Shown: positions 24,677-33,016 of the stretch, one piece after another
Layout: each line of letters opens with the position of its first letter
How positions within the stretch are numbered: position 1 is the stretch's first letter
Assembly (NCBI RefSeq): GCF_044003965.1
Contig: NZ_JBAWKC010000002.1
Coordinates: forward strand, 372,001-436,000
Length of the DNA stretch: 64,000 bases
Origin: Yeosuana aquiaggeris
Lineage (GTDB): Bacteria; Bacteroidota; Bacteroidia; Flavobacteriales; Flavobacteriaceae
Direction: 5' to 3'
The notes under the pieces: generated by a model
What the model saw: the letters and a program-made list of their open reading frames with translations, nothing else
The model's database searches: none
What the model was told of the DNA's origin: nothing
Position numbers and translations under genes: made by a program

Positions 24677-25951
24677 ATGAGTACACGAAATTTAGCCACA
24701 CAGGCATTGCATGCAGGACATGACGTCACCGCAAATGGCGGAACGAGAGCAGTTCCAATTTATCAAACAACGTCGTATGTTTTTAACAATTCAGACCATG
24801 CGGCAAACCTGTTTTCATTAAAGGAATTAGGCTTTATTTATACTAGATTAAATAATCCTACTAATGATATTTTACAACAGCGTTTGGCAGCTATTGAAGG
24901 CGGTGTAGGTGCAGTTGTATTTGCTTCAGGAACCGCAGCTATTTCAACGGGTCTTTTAACATTGCTAAAAGCAGGAGATCATATAGTGGCATCAAGTAGT
25001 CTGTATGGTGGAACTTATAACTTATTGAAAGTAACTTTGCCAAGATTAGGCATCACAACAACATTTGTTAATGCAGATAATCCTGATAATTTCAAGGATG
25101 CTGTTAAAGAAAATACCAGAGCCTTTTTTGTAGAGTCCTTAGGAAACCCAAAATTAGATGTATTAGATTTGGAGGCGATTGCTGAACATTCCAAAGCCGC
25201 TGGGGTTCCTTTTATAGTTGATAATACCGTTGCAACACCAGCCTTATTAAATCCGATTAAGCATGGTGCTAATATTGTGATTCATTCGTTGACGAAATAT
25301 ATAGGAGGACAAGGAAATTCATTAGGAGGCGCTATTGTTGATGCCGGCACATTTGATTGGACCAATGGTAAATTTCCAGAATTTACAACACCTTCTGCTG
25401 GTTATCATGGTTTGGTGTACAGTGAAGCCTTAGGTGCTGCAGCTTATACTTTTAAATTAATTTTGGAAGGTTTAAGAGATTTTGGAGGTGCTTTAAGTCC
25501 ATTCAATGCTTTTCAAATTATTCAAGGTTTGGAAACCTTACCTGTTAGAATAAAACAACACAGCGAAAATGCTTTAGAGCTTGCAAAATGGTTAGAAAAA
25601 CAAGATGAGGTAGCTTGGGTAAATTATCCGGGTTTAAAATCGAGCAAGTATCATGCCCTAGCGGCTAAATATTTACCAAAAGGTCAAAGTGGCATTGTGA
25701 CCTTCGGCGCTAAAGGTGGTTATGATGCTGCAAAAGCAATTGCTGATAATTCAAAATTATTTTCATTGTTGGCAAATATTGGTGACACAAAATCACTCAT
25801 TATTCATCCGGCAAGTACCACACACCAGCAATTAACTGACAGCGAACAGGAGTCTACTGGCGTTTCTAAAGATTTAATTCGCTTGTCTGTTGGAATTGAA
25901 GCTATTGAAGATTTAAAGGCTGATTTAAAAGAAGCTTTCAGTAAAATTTAA
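24677..25951 (+). CDS. metY: O-acetylhomoserine sulfhydrylase (aminocarboxypropyltransferase)
   Basis: PLP enzyme of the Cys/Met metabolism family that makes homocysteine directly from O-acetylhomoserine and sulfide. The N-terminus 'NLATQALHAGHD' and 'RAVPIYQTTSYVF' are characteristic of the MetY branch; the PLP lysine is in 'VIHSLTKYIGGQGNSLGG'. At 424 residues it has the extra length that separates MetY from MetB/MetC/MetZ (~385). First gene behind a SAM riboswitch, and 14 bases before the fused metX/thrA gene, which supplies its activated homoserine. Confidence 0.93.
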   Translation: MSTRNLATQALHAGHDVTANGGTRAVPIYQTTSYVFNNSDHAANLFSLKELGFIYTRLNNPTNDILQQRLAAIEGGVGAVVFASGTAAISTGLLTLLKAGDHIVASSSLYGGTYNLLKVTLPRLGITTTFVNADNPDNFKDAVKENTRAFFVESLGNPKLDVLDLEAIAEHSKAAGVPFIVDNTVATPALLNPIKHGANIVIHSLTKYIGGQGNSLGGAIVDAGTFDWTNGKFPEFTTPSAGYHGLVYSEALGAAAYTFKLILEGLRDFGGALSPFNAFQIIQGLETLPVRIKQHSENALELAKWLEKQDEVAWVNYPGLKSSKYHALAAKYLPKGQSGIVTFGAKGGYDAAKAIADNSKLFSLLANIGDTKSLIIHPASTTHQQLTDSEQESTGVSKDLIRLSVGIEAIEDLKADLKEAFSKI

Positions 25952-25965
25952 ATAAAAGACCCATC

Positions 25966-28900
25966 TTGAAAAAGACCTTGCAACATATTATTGTCAAAGA
26001 TTTTATAACAGAAAACAAGACTGAAAATTCTGAAATAAAATTAAGCTATCAATTATTTGGTTTACCCTTAGGTGAAGCACCCATTGTTTTAGTGAATCAT
26101 GCTTTAACCGGAAATAGTAATGTGGCAGGAGAAGATGGCTGGTGGAAAGACCTTATAGGTGATGATAAAGTTATTGACACCAAAATCTATACGGTTCTGG
26201 CATTTAATATTCCCGGAAATGGGTTTGACACTTTTGTGATTGAAAATTACAAAGATTTTGTTGCCCGAGATATCGCTCGCTTGTTTTTAATCGGATTAAA
26301 GGAATTAAAAATAGAAAACCTTTTTGCCGTTATAGGGGGTTCTTTAGGAGGTGGAATTGCATGGGAAATGGCAGTCTTAGCTCCATACATTACAGAGCAT
26401 TTAATTCCTGTTGCTACTGATTGGAAATCTACAGATTGGTTGATAGCCAATTGCCAGATTCAAGAACAGTTTTTATTGAATTCTAAAAATCCGGTTCATG
26501 ATGCCAGAATGCATGCCATGTTATGTTATAGAACGCCAGAATCATTTAATGAGCGTTTCCAGAGATCAAAAAATGACGAATTGGAAATTTTTAATGTGGA
26601 GAGTTGGTTGTTGCATCATGGTAAAAAATTGCAAGAGCGGTTTCAGTTGTCGGCTTATAAATTAATGAATCAACTTTTAAAGACTATTGATGTTACTAAA
26701 AATAGATCCAAGGATTTTAATGTATTAGAAAATATTCATGCCAATATTCATATTGTTGGTGTTGATTCTGATTTGTTTTTTACAGCAGAAGAAAACAGGC
26801 AAACACACAAACAACTTGCAGTAACAAATCCTAATGTCACTTATAATGAAATCCATTCGGTGCATGGGCATGATGCTTTTTTAATGGAATATGAGCAATT
26901 GGAAAAAATTATAGAAGGCATTTTTGTGCCAAATTCTAAAAGAAAAAAAATGAAAGTATTAAAGTTTGGAGGGAAATCTCTAGCCAATGGAAAAGGTCTC
27001 AAGGCCGTTTTAAATATTATTGAAACGAAAATACTTGCTGGTGAAAAAATTACGGTGGTAGTCTCGGCAAGAGGCGCGGCTACGGATGAACTGGAGACTA
27101 TCCTTAGTAAAGCTTCAAAAGGGTTAAGATATAAGGAAGATTTAGAAGTCTTTAAAGCATGTCAATTAGAACCTTTAAAAGACATTGATTTTTCAAAAGA
27201 ATTTTCAGTATTAGACAAATTATTTGAAGGGGTAAGTTTGTTGGGGGATTACAGTCAAAAAACAAAAGATGAAATTTTGGCTCAAGGGGAATTACTTTCT
27301 GTAAAAATGGTCTCAGGTTTATTAAATGCTAAAAATATTAAAGCATTAGCCGTTGATTCCAGAGCATTAATAAAGACGGATGGTAATTTTGGAAACGCAA
27401 AACCTATTGCCAATTTATCAAAAGATAATGTCAAAAACTTCTATAAAAACAGTCCTGATGAGGTCGTGAAAATAGTTACTGGTTTTATTGCCAGTAACGC
27501 TCAAAACGAAACGACAACCCTTGGAAGAAATGGAAGTAACTATACCGCAGCATTAATTGCCAATTATTTAGATGCAGAAGAATTACAGAACTACACCCAT
27601 GTAAATGGTATTTTTACTGCTAACCCGGATTTGGTTGAGGATGCTCAAAAAATACGTGAGTTATCTTTTAGTGAAGCCAATGAGCTTGCTAATTTTGGCA
27701 CTACCGTTTTACATGCTAAAACCATTATTCCTTTGGTGGAAAAAAACATCAATCTACGTATATTAAATACTTTTAATTCAGAAGATGAAGGTACTTTAAT
27801 AACCGCAAAACCAAACTCTAAAGAAGTAACCTCTCTATCAGTTTTAGATAATGTCGCTTTATTAAATTTGGAAGGCCGAGGTTTGTTAGGTAAAAGTGGT
27901 GTGGATGCCAGAATTTTTGGTGCTCTGGCAGGGCAGGATATCAGTGTGAGTATCATTTCTCAAGGGTCTTCTGAAAGAGGTATTGGATTAATTATTAATG
28001 CAGATAAAGCGACAAAAGCAGTGATCGCTTTAGAGCGTGAATTTGAAAATGATTTTTATTCTCAGGATGTCAATAAGATAGGAATCGTTGACGACGTTGC
28101 AGTAATATCTATCATTGGTATTGAATTGAGTTCATTCCACAAACCATTTAATGCGCTTATTAAAAACCAAATTACACCTTTGCTGTTCAATAATACGGTT
28201 ACAGGAAGAAATGTAAGTTTAGTAGTGAAAAAAAGCCAGCTACATAAAGCTATGAATGTAATTCATGGTGAGATTTTTGGTGTTTCTAAAAAAATTAATA
28301 TCGCTATTTTTGGGCATGGTTTAGTTGGTGGAGCACTAATAAATCAGATTTTGAAATCAAAAGTAGATATTGAAAAAAGGAAAGGGATCAATCTAAATAT
28401 TTTTGCGATTGCCAATTCAAAAAAACTATTCTTAAGCAAGAATGGGGTGGATAAAAAATGGAAGGAGGAAATAAAAGCTTCGCCTTTGGAAAGTTCTATT
28501 AATGATATTATTAATTATGCCAAAAAGCATCATTTAGAGAATTTAATTGCAGTTGATAATACGGCAAGCTCCAGTTTCTATAAGCATTATATCCCTTTAG
28601 TTGAGGCTGGATTTGATTTAGTATCTTCAAATAAAATAGCCAATACAATTTCTCATGCTTTTTATGAGGATTTGAGAAGCCAATTAAAAAATCACAACAA
28701 GCAGTATTTATATGAAACTACGGTTGGTGCTGGTTTACCCTTAATTGATACCATTAAGTTATTACATGAATCAGGAGAAAATATTACCAGAATACGAGGA
28801 GTCTTCTCAGGGACTTTAAGTTATTTATTTAATAATTTTTCTGTTCAAAACAAACTATTTAGTACCATAGTTCAAGAGACTATTGATAAAGGATTTACCG

Positions 28901-29367
28901 AACCTGACCCAAGAGAAGATTTTTCTGGTAATGATGTTGCCAGAAAGTTATTAATTTTAGCAAGAGAATTGGATTTACAAAATGAATTTGAAGATGTATC
29001 TGTGCAGAATTTAATTCCAGAACAATACCAAAATATTTCAGTGGCTGAATTTTTAAAACAATTACACGTATTGGATAGTGAATTTCAAAATATAAAGGAC
29101 AATCAAAAACCTGGACATGTTTTGCGATATATTGGAGATTTGTCAGGTGATTTATCACAAGATAAAGGTAATTTGGAAGTAAAATTAGTATCTATTCCAA
29201 AAGATAGTACTTTAGGTCATATTAAAGGTTCTGATGCTATTTTTGAAATATTTACAGAATCTTACGGTGAACAGCCTATTGTTATTCAAGGCGCAGGTGC
29301 TGGGGCAGAAGTGACTGCCAGAGGTGTTTTTGGAGATATTTTAAGGTTGTCAAAACATATAAACTAG
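25966..29367 (+). CDS. metX-thrA: Fused homoserine O-acyltransferase (MetX) and aspartokinase-like/homoserine dehydrogenase (ThrA)
   Basis: An 1133-residue protein. Residues ~1-325 are a MetX alpha/beta hydrolase: 'VLVNHALTGN', nucleophile S126 in 'GGSLGGGIAWE', then D267/D269 and H302 ('HGHDAFL'). From M329 a ThrA-like part follows: aspartokinase fold (~329-650), two ACT regions (~650-780), and homoserine dehydrogenase (~785-1130; 'AIFGHGLVGGAL', 'SSNKIANT', 'EPDPREDFSGNDVARK'). HSD motifs are intact, while the kinase part has T337K-type, N525 and H545 changes at catalytic sites. The join lies on an A8 run before ATG 26950; one A fewer would end MetX at TGA with an ATGA overlap. Start is a TTG (25966); a second TTG at 25978 is possible. 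Makes acyl-homoserine for MetY/MetZ. Confidence 0.85.
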   Translation: MKKTLQHIIVKDFITENKTENSEIKLSYQLFGLPLGEAPIVLVNHALTGNSNVAGEDGWWKDLIGDDKVIDTKIYTVLAFNIPGNGFDTFVIENYKDFVARDIARLFLIGLKELKIENLFAVIGGSLGGGIAWEMAVLAPYITEHLIPVATDWKSTDWLIANCQIQEQFLLNSKNPVHDARMHAMLCYRTPESFNERFQRSKNDELEIFNVESWLLHHGKKLQERFQLSAYKLMNQLLKTIDVTKNRSKDFNVLENIHANIHIVGVDSDLFFTAEENRQTHKQLAVTNPNVTYNEIHSVHGHDAFLMEYEQLEKIIEGIFVPNSKRKKMKVLKFGGKSLANGKGLKAVLNIIETKILAGEKITVVVSARGAATDELETILSKASKGLRYKEDLEVFKACQLEPLKDIDFSKEFSVLDKLFEGVSLLGDYSQKTKDEILAQGELLSVKMVSGLLNAKNIKALAVDSRALIKTDGNFGNAKPIANLSKDNVKNFYKNSPDEVVKIVTGFIASNAQNETTTLGRNGSNYTAALIANYLDAEELQNYTHVNGIFTANPDLVEDAQKIRELSFSEANELANFGTTVLHAKTIIPLVEKNINLRILNTFNSEDEGTLITAKPNSKEVTSLSVLDNVALLNLEGRGLLGKSGVDARIFGALAGQDISVSIISQGSSERGIGLIINADKATKAVIALEREFENDFYSQDVNKIGIVDDVAVISIIGIELSSFHKPFNALIKNQITPLLFNNTVTGRNVSLVVKKSQLHKAMNVIHGEIFGVSKKINIAIFGHGLVGGALINQILKSKVDIEKRKGINLNIFAIANSKKLFLSKNGVDKKWKEEIKASPLESSINDIINYAKKHHLENLIAVDNTASSSFYKHYIPLVEAGFDLVSSNKIANTISHAFYEDLRSQLKNHNKQYLYETTVGAGLPLIDTIKLLHESGENITRIRGVFSGTLSYLFNNFSVQNKLFSTIVQETIDKGFTEPDPREDFSGNDVARKLLILARELDLQNEFEDVSVQNLIPEQYQNISVAEFLKQLHVLDSEFQNIKDNQKPGHVLRYIGDLSGDLSQDKGNLEVKLVSIPKDSTLGHIKGSDAIFEIFTESYGEQPIVIQGAGAGAEVTARGVFGDILRLSKHIN

Positions 29368-29373
29368 AATGTT

Positions 29374-30546
29374 ATGAATGAGGATAAAAAGAATTTTGAA
29401 ACGGAAGCAATTCGCACGCAATTAGAACGAACAGACTTTTTAGAGCATTCAACGCCATTGTATTTAACATCAAGTTTTGTTTTTGAAGATGCTGAAGATA
29501 TGCGTGCTTCCTTCACAGAAGAAAAGGAGCGTAACATTTATAGCCGCTTTTCAAATCCAAATACCAGTGAGTTTGTAGAAAAAATTTGTAAAATGGAAGG
29601 AGCTGAAAGCGGCTATGCTTTTGCGACGGGCATGGCGGCGGTATTTTCTACCTTTGCAGCTTTATTAAACAGTGGCGACCATATTGTGTCGGCACGTTCA
29701 GTATTTGGTTCTACACATACTTTGTTTACTAACTATTTCCCTAAATGGAATATTTCAACAAGTTATTTTAATATCAATGAACCAGAAACCATTGAAAGTT
29801 TCATAACACCTAACACTAAAATATTATATGCTGAATCGCCTACAAATCCTGCCATTGATATAATTGATTTAGACCTTTTAGGAAGTATTGCTAAAAAACA
29901 CAACTTAATTTTAATTATAGACAACTGTTTTGCAACGCCTTATTTACAGCAGCCCATCAAATTTGGAGCGCATTTGGTGATTCATTCTGCTACTAAATTA
30001 ATTGATGGTCAGGGAAGAGTTTTAGGAGGCGTTACCGTGGGGAAAGCTGATTTAATTAGAGATATTTATCTTTTTTCCAGAAATACAGGTCCGGCATTAT
30101 CTCCATTTAACGCGTGGGTTTTATCAAAAAGTTTGGAAACCCTGTCGGTTAGAGTTGATAAGCATTGTGAAAATGCCTTAAAAGTTGCTGAATTTTTGGA
30201 ATCTCATACTAAAGTAAATTGGGTTAAATACCCGTTTTTAAAATCGCATCCACAATATGAAGTGGCTAAAAAGCAAATGAAATTAGGAGGCAATATTGTC
30301 GCTTTTGAAATAAAAGGCGGCATAGAAGCAGGTCGAAAATTTTTAAATGCGATAAAAATGTGTTCATTGTCTGCCAATTTAGGGGATACCAGAAGTATTG
30401 TCATACATCCAGCATCTACGACGCATAATAAATTATCAGAAGAAGACAGATTACAAGTTAGTATTACTGATGGATTGGTAAGAATTTCGGTAGGATTGGA
30501 ACATGTTGAGGATATCATTAGTGATTTGAAGCAAGCTTTAAATTGA
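29374..30546 (+). CDS. metZ: Trans-sulfuration PLP enzyme, O-succinylhomoserine sulfhydrylase-like
   Basis: A 390-residue Cys/Met metabolism PLP enzyme. 'ETEAIRTQLERTDFLEHSTPLYLTSSFVF' and 'VIHSATKLIDGQGRVLGG' (PLP Lys in SATK) are those of the MetZ branch; 'RNTGPALSPFNAWVL' and the late 'SIVIHPASTTH' complete the active site. It probably makes homocysteine from acyl-homoserine and sulfide, like MetY. Two sulfhydrylases beside one MetX-type activating enzyme is a redundancy; a cystathionine gamma-synthase or lyase role is possible. It begins 6 bases after the fusion gene and ends 13 bases before the Rrf2 regulator. Confidence 0.85.
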   Translation: MNEDKKNFETEAIRTQLERTDFLEHSTPLYLTSSFVFEDAEDMRASFTEEKERNIYSRFSNPNTSEFVEKICKMEGAESGYAFATGMAAVFSTFAALLNSGDHIVSARSVFGSTHTLFTNYFPKWNISTSYFNINEPETIESFITPNTKILYAESPTNPAIDIIDLDLLGSIAKKHNLILIIDNCFATPYLQQPIKFGAHLVIHSATKLIDGQGRVLGGVTVGKADLIRDIYLFSRNTGPALSPFNAWVLSKSLETLSVRVDKHCENALKVAEFLESHTKVNWVKYPFLKSHPQYEVAKKQMKLGGNIVAFEIKGGIEAGRKFLNAIKMCSLSANLGDTRSIVIHPASTTHNKLSEEDRLQVSITDGLVRISVGLEHVEDIISDLKQALN

Positions 30547-30559
30547 GTATATTAGCATC

Positions 30560-30973
30560 ATGCTATCTAAAAAAACTAAATACGGTTTAAAAGCGCTTAC
30601 TTATATTGCAAGACAAGAAGGCAATAAGCCTGTGCAAGTAGGTGAAATTGCCAAAAGTGAGCAAATTCCGCAGAAATTTTTGGAAAGTATTTTATTGACC
30701 TTAAGAAAGTCGGGATGCCTAGGGTCAAAAAAGGGAAAACATGGCGGATATTATCTTATCAAAAAACCTTCAGAGATTAATATGGCTGATGTGATGCGTG
30801 TTCTTGAAGGACCCATTGCTATGGTGCCTTGCGTGAGTTTAAATTTCTACGAAAAGTGTGATGATTGTCCCGATGAGAACAAGTGTAGTGTCAATAAATT
30901 GATGATTCAGGTTAGAGACAATACACTTGAAGTCCTTCGAAACACTACACTGGAAGATTTGTCTACCAAATAA
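30560..30973 (+). CDS. Rrf2-family transcriptional regulator, CymR/IscR-like
   Basis: A 137-residue Rrf2 protein: winged HTH at residues ~1-65 ('KTKYGLKALTYIARQ', 'IPQKFLESILLTLRKSGCLGSKKGKHGGYYL') and a C-terminal cysteine set C91, C100, C103 and C109 (C-x8-C-x2-C-x5-C), which could hold an Fe-S cluster, although the spacing is not that of IscR. It lies between the methionine genes and the sulfate-assimilation operon, so cysteine/sulfide control like that of Firmicutes CymR is likely (inference). A small palindrome TAGCAT-C-ATGCTA (30553-30565) covers its start codon and may allow self-control. Confidence 0.88.
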   Translation: MLSKKTKYGLKALTYIARQEGNKPVQVGEIAKSEQIPQKFLESILLTLRKSGCLGSKKGKHGGYYLIKKPSEINMADVMRVLEGPIAMVPCVSLNFYEKCDDCPDENKCSVNKLMIQVRDNTLEVLRNTTLEDLSTK

Positions 30974-31064
30974 ATGTTGACAATTTCTCAAAATATTCTA
31001 TTTTTTAGTTAGTTTTCTGCTGTTCAAACTAAAAATATTTCATTATTCTAAAAAATTATTAATA

Positions 31065-31097
31065 TTGTTTGGTATGTAATAAAATGTGTTACTTTTG
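31065..31097 (+). promoter_or_regulatory. Bacteroidota-type promoter of the sulfate-assimilation operon
   Basis: TACTTTTG at 31090-31097 matches TAnnTTTG exactly. The -33 TTG can be 31069-31071 (18-base gap) or 31065-31067 (22-base gap). Transcription would begin near 31104, inside the inverted repeat at 31100-31122, 37 bases before the first ATG. Confidence 0.6.
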
Positions 31098-31099
31098 TA

Positions 31100-31122
31100 A
31101 TTCCTACTAAATCGATAGGAAT
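31100..31122. promoter_or_regulatory. Inverted repeat ATTCCTA-N9-TAGGAAT, candidate Rrf2 operator
   Basis: Perfect 7-base arms (31100-31106 and 31116-31122) just downstream of the -7 box, at the expected start of transcription, where a bound repressor would block the polymerase. The right arm with its flanking base, ATAGGAAT, resembles the conserved half of CymR sites as I remember them. An Rrf2 regulator gene ends 126 bases upstream. Function is inferred. Confidence 0.45.
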
Positions 31123-31140
31123 AATATAATTCATTGTAAA

Positions 31141-31404
31141 ATGATAGGACACGTTTTAACTAATTCAAGAGAAAAAGAAAAGTCGTCATATAAAATTGAT
31201 GCAGCAACAGAAAAACCTTTTAGAAGTATAGCCAAGTCAGTTAGCTGGAGAATTGTTGGGACTGTAGATACCATTTTAATATCCTGGTTTATTACTGGAA
31301 AATTAGAATTGGCTTTTTCTATAGGTTCTATTGAACTGGTTACAAAAATGCTTTTATATTTTTTCCATGAGCGTATCTGGAATACAATTAAATGGGGTAG
31401 ATAA
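31141..31404 (+). CDS. DUF2061 membrane protein
   Basis: A small 87-residue protein with the DUF2061 core 'RSIAKSVSWRIVGTVDTILISWFITGKL' and 'SIGSIELVTKMLLYFFHERIWNTIKWG'; two membrane segments. The family is common at the head of sulfate-assimilation operons in Bacteroidota, but its role is not known; a help in sulfate or sulfite handling at the membrane is possible. It is the first gene after the promoter, 11 bases before cysH. Confidence 0.85.
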   Translation: MIGHVLTNSREKEKSSYKIDAATEKPFRSIAKSVSWRIVGTVDTILISWFITGKLELAFSIGSIELVTKMLLYFFHERIWNTIKWGR

Positions 31405-31415
31405 TACAATTTATT

Positions 31416-32036
31416 ATGATTACAAAAGAGCAATTAATTGAATTGAATCTTCTTTATAAAGAAGCAAAGCCATCCGACATTATTAAAAAAGCATTTGAAT
31501 TTAGTCATGAGGCCGTTGTTACCACAAATTTCAGACCTTATGAAGTGGCTATTTTACATGCCGTTAATGCGGTAAAATCAAATGTTGATGTAGTTTGGTG
31601 TGATACGGGTTATAATACGCCGCAAACGTATAGACATGCCAATGAGGTTATTGAAAAGTTACAATTAATCGTCTCCTTATATGTGCCACAACAAACAGCA
31701 GCTTATAGAGATGTTGTGATGGGAATTCCTGATGTTAACGATCCAAAACACGCCCTATTTTCTGAGCAAGTAAAATTAGAACCATTTAGAAGAGCTATGG
31801 AAACTCATAAACCTAAAGTATGGTTCACAAACTTGCGTAAAGGTCAAACGGCATTCAGAGACAGCATTGGAGTATTCAGTATGAGTAAAGACGGCGTTTT
31901 AAAAGTAAGTCCGTTTTACTATTGGTCGGACGCTGATTTAGATGCTTATTTAGAAGAGTATAGTTTACCTAATGAGTTTAAATATTTTGATCCTACAAAG
32001 GCATTAGAAAACAGAGAGTGTGGTTTACACTCCTAG
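31416..32036 (+). CDS. cysH: Phosphoadenosine phosphosulfate (PAPS) reductase family protein
   Basis: Reduces activated sulfate to sulfite. A 206-residue PAPS-reductase domain: 'VVWCDTGYNTPQTYRHANEV', 'VWFTNLRKGQTAFRDSIGVF', and the C-terminal catalytic 'RECGLH' with the single active Cys. The Cys-Cys...Cys-x2-Cys set that marks Fe-S APS reductases is absent, so the sequence looks PAPS-type, although no APS kinase (cysC) is in the operon and CysN here has no kinase domain. The section before the ECG motif is shorter than in E. coli CysH. Lies at the front of the operon, five bases before the cysD frame. Confidence 0.88.
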   Translation: MITKEQLIELNLLYKEAKPSDIIKKAFEFSHEAVVTTNFRPYEVAILHAVNAVKSNVDVVWCDTGYNTPQTYRHANEVIEKLQLIVSLYVPQQTAAYRDVVMGIPDVNDPKHALFSEQVKLEPFRRAMETHKPKVWFTNLRKGQTAFRDSIGVFSMSKDGVLKVSPFYYWSDADLDAYLEEYSLPNEFKYFDPTKALENRECGLHS

Positions 32037-32056
32037 AATAATTGAAATTTGATAAA

Positions 32057-32959
32057 ATGAATAAAGACACATCACATATTAATTCACTTGAAAACGAGGC
32101 CATATATATTATGAGGGAAGTGGCGGCTCAATTTGATAAGCCAGTGCTGCTTTTTTCAGGAGGAAAGGATTCAATTACCTTGGTAAGGCTTGCTGTAAAA
32201 GCGTTTTACCCGGCAAAAGTACCATTTCCATTAATGCATATCGATACAGGGCATAATTTTCCTGAAACTATTGAATTTAGAGATAGATTGGTAAAGGAAT
32301 TAGGTTTAGAATTAATAGTTAGAAATGTTCAGGATTCTATTGATGAAGGTAGAGTAAAAGAAGAATCTGGCAGATATTCAAGCAGAAACTCATTGCAGAC
32401 CACTACACTATTAGATGCTATTGAAGAGTTTAAGTTTGACGCCTGTATTGGTGGTGCACGACGTGATGAGGAAAAAGCCAGAGCTAAAGAAAGAATTTTT
32501 TCGGTTAGGGATGATTTTGGGCAATGGGATGAAAAAAATCAACGCCCGGAATTGTTTGATATGTTAAATGGAGACATTGAACATGGCCAAAACGTCAGAG
32601 TGTTTCCTATTTCAAACTGGACAGAATTAGATGTCTGGTCCTACATTGAAAAGGAACAAATAGAAATTCCATCTATTTATTTTGCACACAAACGAAAAGT
32701 GTTTTTACGTGATGGATTGATTTGGTCTCATTCTGAATATGTTTATCAAGAAGAAGATGAAAAAGTTTTAGAGCGTATGGTTAGATTTAGAACGGTTGGT
32801 GACATGAGTTGTACAGCTGCAGTTTTTTCGGAAGCGGTTGATATCACTAGCGTGGTTCAAGAAATTAGAGAGTCTACTATTTCAGAACGCGGGGCCAGAA
32901 TAGATGATAAACGCTCAGAGGCAGCCATGGAAAAACGTAAACAACAAGGCTATTTCTAA
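32057..32959 (+). CDS. cysD: Sulfate adenylyltransferase subunit 2
   Basis: The ATP-PP-loop subunit that forms adenosine 5'-phosphosulfate, with CysN. The PP-loop is 'LLFSGGKDSITLVRLA' near residues ~31-46, followed by 'PLMHIDTGHNFPETIEFRD' and 'CIGGARRDEEKARAKER', all family hallmarks. The frame opens at a TTG at 32042, but the ATG at 32057 gives a start ('MNKDTSHINSLENEAIYIMREV') like other CysD proteins and is preferred; the protein is then 300 residues. Next gene: cysN after 57 bases that carry a small hairpin. Confidence 0.95.
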   Translation: MNKDTSHINSLENEAIYIMREVAAQFDKPVLLFSGGKDSITLVRLAVKAFYPAKVPFPLMHIDTGHNFPETIEFRDRLVKELGLELIVRNVQDSIDEGRVKEESGRYSSRNSLQTTTLLDAIEEFKFDACIGGARRDEEKARAKERIFSVRDDFGQWDEKNQRPELFDMLNGDIEHGQNVRVFPISNWTELDVWSYIEKEQIEIPSIYFAHKRKVFLRDGLIWSHSEYVYQEEDEKVLERMVRFRTVGDMSCTAAVFSEAVDITSVVQEIRESTISERGARIDDKRSEAAMEKRKQQGYF

Positions 32960-32989
32960 AATATTTAGAAAAAACATTTAAAAAAAACT

Positions 32990-33004
32990 CCTTCTTACAG
33001 AAGG
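32990..33004 (+). other. Short hairpin 12 bases before the cysN start
   Basis: Perfect stem CCTTCT/AGAAGG with a 3-base loop (TAC) placed directly before the cysN ATG (33017). There is no T run, so it is not a terminator. Compare the equally placed hairpin before the sulfite reductase gene. Confidence 0.45.
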
Positions 33005-33016
33005 TTCATATAAAAA

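Noticed and set aside
30553..30565. Palindrome TAGCAT-C-ATGCTA over the Rrf2 start codon as an operator
   Set aside because: Only 6-base arms, it includes the start codon, and no promoter is seen beside it; mentioned as a possibility but not given as a site.
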